This document shows, piece after piece, positions 19,477-27,480 of a DNA stretch of 64,000 nucleotides. Origin of the DNA: Sphingobium arseniciresistens (GTDB lineage: Bacteria; Pseudomonadota; Alphaproteobacteria; Sphingomonadales; Sphingomonadaceae); NCBI GenBank assembly GCA_029167225.1, contig JARFNK010000006.1:62001-126000 (forward strand), written 5' to 3'. The notes under the pieces were generated by a model that did no database searches, was not told the DNA's origin, and saw only the letters and a list, made by a program, of their open reading frames with translations. The position numbers were made by a program, and so were the translations under genes. How positions within the stretch are numbered: position 1 is the first letter of the stretch; every line of letters starts with the position of its first letter.

Positions 19477-19775
19477 TCGACATGCTCCTGTTAGCCGTTT
19501 CATGATCGGGAAGTGTCAGGCCGGGGTCAAGGCGCCGAGCGCGCACGTTCCTTACGTATGATCACATGAATCACCGCCACGGTTAGGTCGTCACAGTTCC
19601 AGCCTCGTCACGAGAGGGCTGCACGAAGACCTGTCGATTTGCCCGGATGCACGAAAATCCTGGAAATGTGGTGCTTCCATCCCCCTCAGCGCATAGCGAA
19701 GCTGATCGGCCGCGCAGTCCCCATATAGCGCCGTGGCGGCCGGTCGGGGTCGCGGCCTATCGGTAAGCGCTCCGC
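19477..19775. other. Spacer without recognisable gene
   Basis: About 300 bp between the aspartic-protease start and the DUF6118-like stop. An 85-codon frame (19591-19848, -) overlaps the DUF6118-like gene and has no family resemblance, so it is not called. Confidence 0.45.
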
Positions 19776-20531
19776 TCAAGATGGCTGACGCCCTATCCTG
19801 ATCGTGCAGCGCACCGGCTCCTTGGCCTTTTGGGCCGCCCTCTCGCACGCGGCTATGACATCGCGATTCTCACGCGCCATGTCGGCGGCGTCAACGATCG
19901 TCTGCCAGCCGTCCGGGTTCCCCGCGCGCATCAGACGGATGCCCGCTTCCCATAGCGACGGCTCCCCCATCGTGCGCGCTGCGACCCGTTCAGGCCAGTG
20001 CCAGCCACTGGGTGCAAGGCTGGCCGCCCATCCCGGATAGAATAGCCATAGAAGCGAGACGGCCAGTGCCGTGCCCAGTCCGGTATAGCCCATGTGCCAG
20101 CGCTGCTGAACCTTGGTGCGGATCGCACCGATTGCCCGCATTTGGTCGGCATGGGCCTCGCGCAGCAGCGCCTGCCCCTGTTTGATGGACGCCTTGTCCG
20201 TTTCCCGCGCCGCTTCCGCTGACGACATCATCCGTTCCGCCATGCTCTCGGGGGTCATGTTAAGCGCTTCGGACTGCGAAAGCGGCTTCATGTGCTTGGC
20301 AATGTCGGCCAAGGCGGCGTTGATCCTGGCGAGCGTGGGATTGTAGTCGGGAACCTCGATGCTCTGCTTCTCGACGGCGATATGCTCAAGGGCGCGGGCG
20401 AATACGGCCAGACGTCCGTCTATACGTTGCTCCATGGCCTCCACGCGCGCCGCCAGGTGCGCGAACGCCTCCGCCGCCGTGCCGGTCGGCGGCTGGGGTT
20501 CCGGCCCGTTCAACAGGGATTGGTCGTCCAT
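19776..20531 (-). CDS. DUF6118-like protein of the transfer module
   Basis: 251 residues: an N-terminal coiled-coil-like region (AHLAARVEAMEQRIDGRLAV), a conserved middle with NPTLARINAALADIAKHM, one membrane segment near residues 150-170 (GTALAVSLLWLFYPGWAASL) and a basic C-terminus. This matches a family regularly found directly after TraA-type relaxases in alphaproteobacterial mobile elements. AAGGAG lies 8 nt before the ATG, and only 17 bp separate it from traA, so it is co-transcribed. It may anchor or assist the relaxosome at the membrane; that role is inference. Confidence 0.75.
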   Translation of the reverse strand: MDDQSLLNGPEPQPPTGTAAEAFAHLAARVEAMEQRIDGRLAVFARALEHIAVEKQSIEVPDYNPTLARINAALADIAKHMKPLSQSEALNMTPESMAERMMSSAEAARETDKASIKQGQALLREAHADQMRAIGAIRTKVQQRWHMGYTGLGTALAVSLLWLFYPGWAASLAPSGWHWPERVAARTMGEPSLWEAGIRLMRAGNPDGWQTIVDAADMARENRDVIAACERAAQKAKEPVRCTIRIGRQPS

Positions 20532-20548
20532 ATGCTGTTCTCCTTGTT

Positions 20549-23500
20549 CTAGCGTTCCATGCCGCGGCTCATGTCGCGGCCATGATCGAAGGGGATGGAG
20601 GCGGCGAGGTCGCGGCCGATGCTGCGGCCCATGTCCTGACCGATCTCAAGGCCAAGCTCCCGGCTGCGCAGCCCAAGCACCGATTCAAGCTGGGCGTCGC
20701 GCTCAAGGCTTTTCGCCATGTCGGCCATGTGCTGCGCTGTGGTTTTCGCGGCCCGGAAATTGCCGTCGCGCACAAGCTCCTGATGCTGGCGCTGCAACTG
20801 CTGCCAGCCCTCCACGAACCTGTCGGCTCGGCTGTAAGGATCGATGCGGATCGCCGCCTCCGCCTGCATTGCGCGCAAGGCCTCATGGCCGCGCCCCTCC
20901 GCTGCCTCGCGGATTAGTTCGGGGCCATTGCGGAACGCGCTGTTCAAATCGGTGGAGCCTTCGGGCCGGATCGCGTCGAGCGCGTCGCGTGCCTTATCCA
21001 GTGCCTCGCGCTGGTGGGGCATGGGGTCGATGCCCTGCGCGCGGGTCTGCCGGATCGCGTCCATCGCCTTGGCGTAGCGCTCGACCGCGCCGCGCAAGCC
21101 GCCCGCGCGCATCGGCTGCCGGTCGTGGTCGCGCTGCTGCTGGCGTGCGGGATCGTGAACGGGTGCGGAAACGAAACGGCCAAGATCGAGGCCGTCGAAC
21201 ATGCCGCGCTCGGGTGCGGGCGTGGGCAATGCCGCGCGATCCTGACCGGGCAGCGAGAGGCGCAGCCCGTCGAAGATCCCGCGCGCCTTCTCCGCGATCG
21301 GCCTGACGATTTCCGCGACGCGCTCGCCAAAGCTGAAACCGCGTCGCTCGGCAAATTCCTTAGCCGGATCGCGCCGCTCGTAATCGCTCGCCATGTCCTT
21401 GGCCCGCTCGCGGGACAGGGTGCGGACAAGGCGGGAATCATCCTTGAAATCATCCCGCCCATAGTGAAAGTCCACGCCTTCCCGATGGCGGGTGAGGACG
21501 ACATAGGTTCCGTGCCTGTCCATCCCCGGCGTGGCGAGCGCGTGTGTGCGATCGACGCTGACCGCCTGCGTCTTGTGGATCGTGGCGGCATAGCCATGGT
21601 CAAGGTCGCGATAGTCCTTGAGATCGAAAGCGACGGAACGCCCGTCATCGGTCCGCACGGTCATGCTCTGCTCACTGACGCGCTCGATGGTTCCGAGCGT
21701 GCCGTTCTTGACCTCAAGGCTGCGTTCGTTGCGCCGAAACATGACGCGATCCCCGGATGCGAAATCCCGGTCGCCGTTCGCGGTTTTCACGCGCGCATCG
21801 TCGCCCAGCTCGCCCGCGTCGCGCCGCCGATCGCGCGCCATCTCGTTGAGCGTGCGCACCTCGTCATTGGTGTGGGTGAAGATCATCCGCGTCTTGCCGG
21901 GTTCGGTCTGCCGTGCTTCGTCCCAACGATCGATCAAGTCCGCGCGCGCCTGTTCGCGTGTGTCGGCCGCGTGGACCATGCCGTGATCGGCATAGGCCCG
22001 GATCGCTTCGCCGGTCCTGCCGGTCGCCAGATGGCGGGTTGCGTCCTTTTGCCAGTCCTCATACTGGCGGCGGATTTCGGTGATCTCGACGCCGCCATGC
22101 CGTTCATGGATCGCGCGGAACGCCGCGCCCGCCTCGATCGCCTGCAACTGCTCGGCGTCACCGACCAGTACCACCTTTGCCCCCGCCGCTTCGGCATGGG
22201 ACAGGACGCGCTCCATCTGGCGCGTGCCGACCATGCCCGCCTCGTCGATCACCAGCACATCGCGGGCGGTGAGAAGATCGCGCCCGTTGGCCCAGCCATA
22301 TTCCATGCTGGCAATGGTGCGCGAGGCGATGCCGGAACCGTTCTCCAGTCCCTCCGCCGCGATGCCAGACAGCGCCACGCCGCGCACCTCGAACCCTGAC
22401 CGCTCCCACGCCTCCCGCGCCACGCCCAGCATCGCGCTCTTGCCGGTTCCGGCATAGCCCACGACGATGCTCAAATCCTGATCGCCGGTCACATGCTCGA
22501 ACGCCCCGCGCTGCTCGCCGGACAGCAACAATCCGCGCTCTTCCGCGCTGACCAATGCCGCCTCGCGCGCCTTCTCGTCTGCGCGATGCCGTTCGCGCTC
22601 CGCCATCAATTCGGACGCGCGCTGCACCCGCTGCTCGGTGTCGATCATGTCGCGCGACGTAAAGCGATCATCGCCGCGCCCGTCCTTGCCCAGGGCGACA
22701 AGATCGGGCGAGGCGCGAACGGCGCTCATCGCCCGGTCATATTGGTCCTTGCCGTCGCTGTGCCTGTGGACAAACATCGCAAGGTCGCGTGTGGTGAATG
22801 TCGCCTGATGATGGGTGATCGCATTCAGCGCCACGGAAGGATCAGCGATGATCCGCTCGCCGTTGCGCTGGGCCACGGCACGGTGATCTTCGATCCGCTC
22901 GGACTCAAGACCGCGTGTCCCCATGCGCTGCGCGGCGGGGCCGATCTTATCTTGCGGCTCAAGGTCGATGCCCTGCGCTTCAAGGCTGCGGTGATCGATC
23001 CGCGCGTCGATGTCGAGTTCGGCAAGACGGGTGTTGACATGATCGGCCCAGCGCTCGCGCCACTGCTCCACTAACTCGGTGCGGTTCCAGTCGCGGACCT
23101 TCGCGCCGAACTCGTCTTCGCTCCCTTCGCGCCCGATTTCCCTCATCGTGAGCATGACGTGGGCGTGTGGCTTCGCCTGCTTGTCCGCGCCGATGTCCCA
23201 ATGCACATTCAAATCCGCGATCATGCCGCGATCGACAAACTCGGCGCGCACGAAATCCTGCGCGAGCGCGATGCCCTGCGCTTGGTTCATCTCGCGCGGG
23301 ATGGCGAACTCGACTTCGCGCGCTAGCTGCGCATCCTTGCGCTTCTCGGTTGCCTCGACCTCGTTCCAGAGGGTCGCGCGATCTAAGAAGCGTTCGGGGG
23401 CACCTTCGGGCAGGAGGATTTCCGAATGGACGACGCCCGCCTTGTTCGTGAAGTCATGGTCGCGGTCGAGGCGATCGTCGTGCAGGCGTTCCGCCGCACG

Positions 23501-23575
23501 ATAGGCCGCCGCCGCGACGGCGCTGCGCCCTTGCGCACGGCCAATGACCTGAACGGAAAAATGGAAGATCGCCAT
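20549..23575 (-). CDS. traA: Conjugative relaxase-helicase TraA (Ti type, MobQ)
   Basis: A nick-and-unwind enzyme for plasmid or ICE transfer. The relaxase domain has the early Tyr-containing AAYRAAERLHD segment and the metal-binding PHAHVMLTMREI motif. The helicase domain has Walker A VGYAGTGKSAML and Walker B VLVIDEAGMVG, then GDAEQLQAIEAG and a UvrD-like C-terminal DHGYAATIHKTQ. A long charged C-terminal extension completes 1008 residues. The start at 23575 begins MAIFHFSVQVIGR, the family N-terminus; an ATG at 23584 is also possible. It is divergent from traC and traD, the usual arrangement around oriT, so oriT is expected near 23.6-23.7 kb. Confidence 0.93.
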   Translation of the reverse strand: MAIFHFSVQVIGRAQGRSAVAAAAYRAAERLHDDRLDRDHDFTNKAGVVHSEILLPEGAPERFLDRATLWNEVEATEKRKDAQLAREVEFAIPREMNQAQGIALAQDFVRAEFVDRGMIADLNVHWDIGADKQAKPHAHVMLTMREIGREGSEDEFGAKVRDWNRTELVEQWRERWADHVNTRLAELDIDARIDHRSLEAQGIDLEPQDKIGPAAQRMGTRGLESERIEDHRAVAQRNGERIIADPSVALNAITHHQATFTTRDLAMFVHRHSDGKDQYDRAMSAVRASPDLVALGKDGRGDDRFTSRDMIDTEQRVQRASELMAERERHRADEKAREAALVSAEERGLLLSGEQRGAFEHVTGDQDLSIVVGYAGTGKSAMLGVAREAWERSGFEVRGVALSGIAAEGLENGSGIASRTIASMEYGWANGRDLLTARDVLVIDEAGMVGTRQMERVLSHAEAAGAKVVLVGDAEQLQAIEAGAAFRAIHERHGGVEITEIRRQYEDWQKDATRHLATGRTGEAIRAYADHGMVHAADTREQARADLIDRWDEARQTEPGKTRMIFTHTNDEVRTLNEMARDRRRDAGELGDDARVKTANGDRDFASGDRVMFRRNERSLEVKNGTLGTIERVSEQSMTVRTDDGRSVAFDLKDYRDLDHGYAATIHKTQAVSVDRTHALATPGMDRHGTYVVLTRHREGVDFHYGRDDFKDDSRLVRTLSRERAKDMASDYERRDPAKEFAERRGFSFGERVAEIVRPIAEKARGIFDGLRLSLPGQDRAALPTPAPERGMFDGLDLGRFVSAPVHDPARQQQRDHDRQPMRAGGLRGAVERYAKAMDAIRQTRAQGIDPMPHQREALDKARDALDAIRPEGSTDLNSAFRNGPELIREAAEGRGHEALRAMQAEAAIRIDPYSRADRFVEGWQQLQRQHQELVRDGNFRAAKTTAQHMADMAKSLERDAQLESVLGLRSRELGLEIGQDMGRSIGRDLAASIPFDHGRDMSRGMER

Positions 23576-23747
23576 AACGATCATCCATTTACTATCTCAA
23601 GCGCACGTCGGCACGACGTATAAGCGCGCCCTTCTCGAAAATTTCTCGGACGGGACTAGGCGGTGTCAGGCTGTCCCGGTGACTCTACTGCGCGGCGCGC
23701 GGGTTCATCTTATCATCGCTACGTCATCACTCAATGGAGACTTTGCA

Positions 23748-24008
23748 ATGCGCAAACCCAAGAACTTCGATTCGGAACTCAAGGCGCTGTCCGACAAGGC
23801 CAAGGCGCTCAAGGAACGGCGTGTGAAGCAACTCGGCGAACTGGTGACGGCGACGGGTGCCGATACGCTCGACGCCGACATACTCGCCGGGGCGTTGCTC
23901 CATGCCATCAAGGCGAGGGACGCCGCGACCAAGGAGGGCTGGCGCAAGGCGGGCGCGGCTTTCTTTCTCGGCAAAGGCGGCAAGCCTGCGGACGGACCTG
24001 CTGGCTAG
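23748..24008 (+). CDS. traC: Conjugal transfer protein TraC
   Basis: 86 residues beginning MRKPKNFDSELKALSDKAKA, with a helical N-terminus and a GALLHAIKARDAATKEGWR block typical of Ti-type TraC, a relaxosome accessory. GGAG lies 8 nt before the ATG at 23748; an in-frame ATG at 23679 is too far upstream. It is divergent from traA across a 172-bp spacer where the nick region is expected. Ti-type neighbours traD and traA support the call. Confidence 0.8.
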   Translation: MRKPKNFDSELKALSDKAKALKERRVKQLGELVTATGADTLDADILAGALLHAIKARDAATKEGWRKAGAAFFLGKGGKPADGPAG

Positions 24009-24060
24009 CAAAGCGGCACTCTCCCGCTCGACGGCGGCGCGGCACCGACTTGAGGCGCGA

Positions 24061-24327
24061 ATGGCGCGCACCGACATGCGGGACTGGGCCATTGCCCGCC
24101 GGACCCGCACACGGCACCTCATCGAACTGGGCGGCCTCGTCATCAAGGCGGGGCTGGTCGAACTGACGGATGATGATCGCGCGACACTTTACGGTGCGTT
24201 TCTCACCGTGGCGGAGAGACTGCGCGGTGATGATCGCCCCAGCGCCCTCGCTCTCTGGCAGCGCAAGGGTAAACGCGCATTCGAGGCGGACGCCGGGGCT
24301 ACGATTCGGCACCATGATGCAGGCTGA
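24061..24327 (+). CDS. traD: Conjugal transfer protein TraD (Ti type)
   Basis: 88 residues with the family core RHLIELGGLVIKAGLVELTDDD near the N-terminus, seen directly after TraC in Ti-type transfer regions. The ATG at 24061 has GAGG about 6 nt upstream. The frame is open further upstream (overlapping traC), and coiled-coil-like residues there (LLASKAALSRSTAARHRL) could belong to a longer form starting at a non-ATG codon. It is probably a relaxosome accessory, distinct from F-plasmid TraD. Confidence 0.75.
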   Translation: MARTDMRDWAIARRTRTRHLIELGGLVIKAGLVELTDDDRATLYGAFLTVAERLRGDDRPSALALWQRKGKRAFEADAGATIRHHDAG

Positions 24328-24411
24328 CACGGGTAAAACGGGGACGCTGTAATCGCCCCTGCTGCTGGCATTTTTGTGTTACATCGGCTATGCAACCGGC
24401 AGGAGGTGATG

Positions 24412-24744
24412 ATGCTCGGACTGATCCTGACGGCTGTGACAATTCTGACTCTTGCCGCCATCTCATACAGAGCGAATATACGCTATGGCGATGAGGACCG
24501 TTTGCCGATGCAATGGTCCTTCAAGGGCGAGGTGAACTGGTCTGCGCCGCGTCGCTGGGCTTTGGCCTTTACGCCTATTCTGGCGGTCATTTGCATAAGC
24601 CCTGCGGCTATCCTGCTGGTGACTGCGCCGCCCTCCGAAGGTGACGCGATAATCGGGATCGCGGTATTGTCACTGATGGGCGCATGCTTCATCGCCGCGC
24701 ACCTGTTTCACCTATGGCTGATTGATCGGACGGTAACGCGCTAG
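24412..24744 (+). CDS. Small membrane protein (DUF1648-like)
   Basis: 110 residues with a perfect AGGAGG 5 nt before the ATG at 24412. Three hydrophobic segments are visible: LGLILTAVTILTLAA, the ALAFTPILAVICISPAAILL region, and GIAVLSLMGACFIAAHLF. The segment PMQWSFKGEVNWSAPRR between the first two resembles the P-x-H/Q-W-x3-G pattern of DUF1648 membrane proteins. It lies downstream of traD on the same strand and converges on the NT/HEPN gene. The function is unknown. Confidence 0.65.
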   Translation: MLGLILTAVTILTLAAISYRANIRYGDEDRLPMQWSFKGEVNWSAPRRWALAFTPILAVICISPAAILLVTAPPSEGDAIIGIAVLSLMGACFIAAHLFHLWLIDRTVTR

Positions 24745-24778
24745 ATCAACTGACCGTTCGGCGCGGTAAGGGCAAGCA

Positions 24779-26293
24779 TTAACGCGGAACCGACAAGCGC
24801 ACACTGCCGTCCGGTTCTGCCTGATACTCCACCGTCGCCACGATGGGCGGGCGGCTCTTGTCGCAGTAGCGCACGGTGATGATGCCCTCCCGGATCGCGG
24901 GGCACAGACCGGAGCCATAGAGAATATCCGCCAGCGCGTCGAAGGTGGTCGCCTTGGCGCGATAGGCTCCGGTCCATCGCACCGCCCAAATGTCATCGTT
25001 AGCCTTGACCCGGTAGCCAGCCCTCTGCGCAACGTCCATGACCGCGCCAAGCACGGTGTCCGCGCGCACGTCAAATTCCAGCACGGCGGACAGGTCTGCG
25101 GGTTTGGAACGGACGGCCTGCGCGGACTTCATCCGCCATAGCGTTGCCTCCGCGCCCGCCATGAAGAGGCACAGGCCGACCATCGCCAAGGGCAGATGGT
25201 CAATCCAGCGTTTGAATCCGTCCGAGCGCCAGAAACGGCGAACCGGAATGAGCGGATTCCACCGGCCCCATGATGGGGCAGCACGTCGCACGATCCGCCA
25301 TGTCCGTTGCAGCATGTTCGTACGGTAGGTAGGCTGGGAAAGGGCTATCGCCTTCGTCGGCTCTGCTGGTGGTGGAAGCATCGGCGCTGGCAGCCTTGCG
25401 GCAAGCGACGCAAAATGATCCGCGACGGCGCACGCCGCTCGGTCCGCCAGTATCTCCACCCGCGCGAATGCCCACGCTAGTTTCTCGCCCGAAATGCGGT
25501 AGGATCGCCCATAGCGCGCCTCGACATAGGCGCGGCGGATGCAGCCGAACGTGCGCCGCTCGAACCGGCTGTCTCGCGGCCATGCCGAACACAGGCGTGG
25601 GTCCAGCGCCTCTGCCGCCTCGCGCAGTTCGTCCAGCGCATGGGTGCGCGGCGCGTGCAGGCTGATTGAGCGCAACACGCATAGATAGAAATGTTCGCAC
25701 GCCTGATGCAGCATCAGCGCCGCCATCGGCGCATCGCCCCGATTTCGATAGAAAGCCGCTCCCGCCAGAAAACCCGCTCCACGCTGATGCCAGCGGATGA
25801 ACTCCGCGACACCCTGGATAGCCCGCTCCCGCACCGGAAGGCGGCGCGGCTCTTGCAGCCGCAAGCCTTCCATCTGGTAGAGCGCGATGCCCCGCTCGGC
25901 GATGGTGACGAAATAGGGATTGCCCTCGGTCAGAGCGCCGTTGATCCGCTCAAGGCTTTCCACGGATAGCCGTACCGGATGGGCAATCTCGCCGTGCTCC
26001 CATGCGCGGCGAAGCCGGTCGCGCGCCAGCCGCCAGGCGCGGTCGCTGCGGGCGAGGCGGGAATAGTTGACGATCGCGAGCAGGCGAAACGCTTCCCCCG
26101 GCGCGACCTCGGCCCAATCCTTTTCTGCATGGGGACCGTGCAGGATCAAGGCAAGGACGGGGCCAGCCCGGAAATGTTCGGAACATCGACCCTTGGTCGT
26201 TTCCTCGAACGTCTCGAACAGGATCGTGGTGATATGGAGAAGCTCGTCGCGGATCGGCGCGGGCAGATGATCGGCGTCGGTGCGCAGCATCAT
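24779..26293 (-). CDS. Nucleotidyltransferase/HEPN protein fused through a membrane segment to an STN domain
   Basis: About 504 residues. The N-terminal half has a nucleotidyltransferase-like region (PIRDELLHITTILFETFEE, LILHGPHAEKDW, RLLAIVNYSRLARSD) followed by a HEPN-like helical domain (GDAPMAALMLHQACEHFYLC). A single membrane segment near residues 375-395 (LPLAMVGLCLFMAGAEATLW) precedes a C-terminal STN-type domain (VLEFDVRADTVLGAVMDVAQ to ILYGSGLCPAI), the small domain found on secretins and signalling TonB receptors. Topology predicts NT/HEPN in the cytoplasm and STN in the periplasm. It overlaps the upstream gene in ATGATG, so they are coupled. The function is unknown. Confidence 0.65.
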   Translation of the reverse strand: MMLRTDADHLPAPIRDELLHITTILFETFEETTKGRCSEHFRAGPVLALILHGPHAEKDWAEVAPGEAFRLLAIVNYSRLARSDRAWRLARDRLRRAWEHGEIAHPVRLSVESLERINGALTEGNPYFVTIAERGIALYQMEGLRLQEPRRLPVRERAIQGVAEFIRWHQRGAGFLAGAAFYRNRGDAPMAALMLHQACEHFYLCVLRSISLHAPRTHALDELREAAEALDPRLCSAWPRDSRFERRTFGCIRRAYVEARYGRSYRISGEKLAWAFARVEILADRAACAVADHFASLAARLPAPMLPPPAEPTKAIALSQPTYRTNMLQRTWRIVRRAAPSWGRWNPLIPVRRFWRSDGFKRWIDHLPLAMVGLCLFMAGAEATLWRMKSAQAVRSKPADLSAVLEFDVRADTVLGAVMDVAQRAGYRVKANDDIWAVRWTGAYRAKATTFDALADILYGSGLCPAIREGIITVRYCDKSRPPIVATVEYQAEPDGSVRLSVPR

Positions 26294-26934
26294 GACCGCG
26301 CCTCCTGTGGGCCGCGCTGGCAACCCTTCGGGCGTGGGTGGCCGGTCACGTCATGGACGCAATCCACCAAGGCGCGCACAAGAGGCGTGATCGTGGCTGG
26401 GATGAAGCCACCCGTCTGGGGCCGGTCTTCCTCCCACTCGTCATAGTGATAGCCCCACTTCCAGTAAGGCGAGAGAACCACGGCCAGCCGCGCCATGTCC
26501 GGGCAGTCATGGCCGAAGCCGCACGCATTGGCGTAGGCTAGCGCCTTGGCGATGTCCTGCCTAATGTGCTGGGCGTTCCATTCATCGGCAAAGCCCACGT
26601 CGAGCAGATAGGCGCATAGCGCTTGCTGACAGACGAAGCCCGCGAAATGCAGGGCCGGGTTCGTGAATCGGCTTCCGGGGAAGGCTACTATGTCCGTCAG
26701 CATCCAGCGCCGCTCGGCGTTGTGATACCGGAAGCGGCTGATGCTCCGACCCTCTTTCGTGCGTACAAGCTTTGCGGGTTCATCCTCATAGCGCCGATGA
26801 AGCGCCGCCAGCGCATCGCTCCAGGGCGAAGCAATCGTCGACGCGACGACCGGCGCAACCGCAAGACCCCGTAGCAGGGCGCGGCGCGATGTTCCGCTAT
26901 TCGATTCGCTGGAAGGATATTCGAGCTTTGCCAT
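26290..26934 (-). CDS. Probable Tat-exported protein of unknown function
   Basis: 214 residues. The N-terminus has a twin-arginine-like signal, SRRALLRGLAVAPVVAST, followed by SPWSDALA, so periplasmic export is likely. The mature part is rich in Trp, Tyr, His and Cys (CQQALCAYLLDVGFADEW, GFGHDCPDM, PYWKWGYHYDEWEED), with no family recognised. It overlaps the NT/HEPN-STN gene by 4 bp. The partner's STN domain is predicted to face the periplasm, where this protein would also reside, so a functional pair is plausible. An ATG two codons upstream (26940) is possible. Confidence 0.6.
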   Translation of the reverse strand: MAKLEYPSSESNSGTSRRALLRGLAVAPVVASTIASPWSDALAALHRRYEDEPAKLVRTKEGRSISRFRYHNAERRWMLTDIVAFPGSRFTNPALHFAGFVCQQALCAYLLDVGFADEWNAQHIRQDIAKALAYANACGFGHDCPDMARLAVVLSPYWKWGYHYDEWEEDRPQTGGFIPATITPLVRALVDCVHDVTGHPRPKGCQRGPQEARS

Positions 26935-26991
26935 TGCCACACCTCCATCGGCCGCGTCCGTCAGACCGCATGGCGCGGCCCAAAGGACTAT

Positions 26992-27046
26992 CCGATATCG
27001 CTTAATAAGCTAGGAGGGGCTATTTATCAATAACCGATATCCCTTA
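26992..27046. promoter_or_regulatory. Direct repeats, candidate operator of the RHH regulator
   Basis: CCGATATCGCTTA (26992-27004) and CCGATATCCCTTA (27034-27046) differ at one base and are 42 bp apart, about four helical turns. They lie in an AT-rich spacer between the leftward Tat/NT-HEPN operon and the rightward ribbon-helix-helix gene. Confidence 0.5.
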
Positions 27047-27062
27047 TTGAACTTGCGATTGA

Positions 27063-27278
27063 ATGGGCGTCATGGCCGGTTACGAGACTTCCATGGGAAG
27101 ACCGCCGCTTGGAGTGAAAACAACCGTTGTTCGCCTGCCTGATGGATTGGCAGAGCGAATAGACGATCTTATCGGCCCTAATCGGCGCGCACAGTTCATC
27201 CGCAACCTTGTGGAGAAGGAGGTCGAGCGGTTGGAAGGTGAGCGTGAGGCAAAATCTGGCAAGCCGTCTTCGACCTGA
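27063..27278 (+). CDS. Ribbon-helix-helix (CopG-type) regulator
   Basis: Up to 71 residues with the strand-helix-helix core KTTVVRLPDGLAERIDDLIG followed by NRRAQFIRNLVEKEVERLE, a standard RHH DNA-binding dimer. Start candidates are 27063, 27072 and 27093; MGRPPLGVK at 27093 resembles the usual family start, but no strong ribosome binding site decides it. It is divergent from the Tat-signal/NT-HEPN operon, with two direct repeats between them, so it probably represses both. It could also be the antitoxin-like partner of the NT/HEPN protein; this is inference. Confidence 0.7.
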   Translation: MGVMAGYETSMGRPPLGVKTTVVRLPDGLAERIDDLIGPNRRAQFIRNLVEKEVERLEGEREAKSGKPSST

Positions 27279-27439
27279 CGGAAAACCTTCAATGCGCGGT
27301 TGTCGGTCACTTCGCCAAGCCGGCGGTGATTTTCGGACACTTCTGGCGCTTACCAATCCTCGCAGCATCTTGATTTGCGGGATAGCCGCAGAAATCTGCG
27401 GTTCGTGACCGAAATTGATGTGATTTTTGTCACTCGGAC

Positions 27440-27475
27440 GGAGCGACACGGCGTTGGGCAGCACGGTGTCGCTCC
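27440..27475 (-). terminator. Inverted repeat after the debranching-type enzyme
   Basis: GGAGCGACAC and GTGTCGCTCC pair perfectly (10 bp, 16-nt loop), 5 bp past the stop at 27481. No T-run follows on the - strand, so termination is probable but not certain. Confidence 0.45.
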
Positions 27476-27480
27476 TGCCC

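Noticed and set aside
19591-19848. An 85-codon frame downstream of the DUF6118-like gene
   Set aside because: It overlaps that gene by 73 bp and has no recognisable sequence or start signal.
21014-22399. A 461-codon open frame opposite traA
   Set aside because: Antisense shadow of the relaxase gene.
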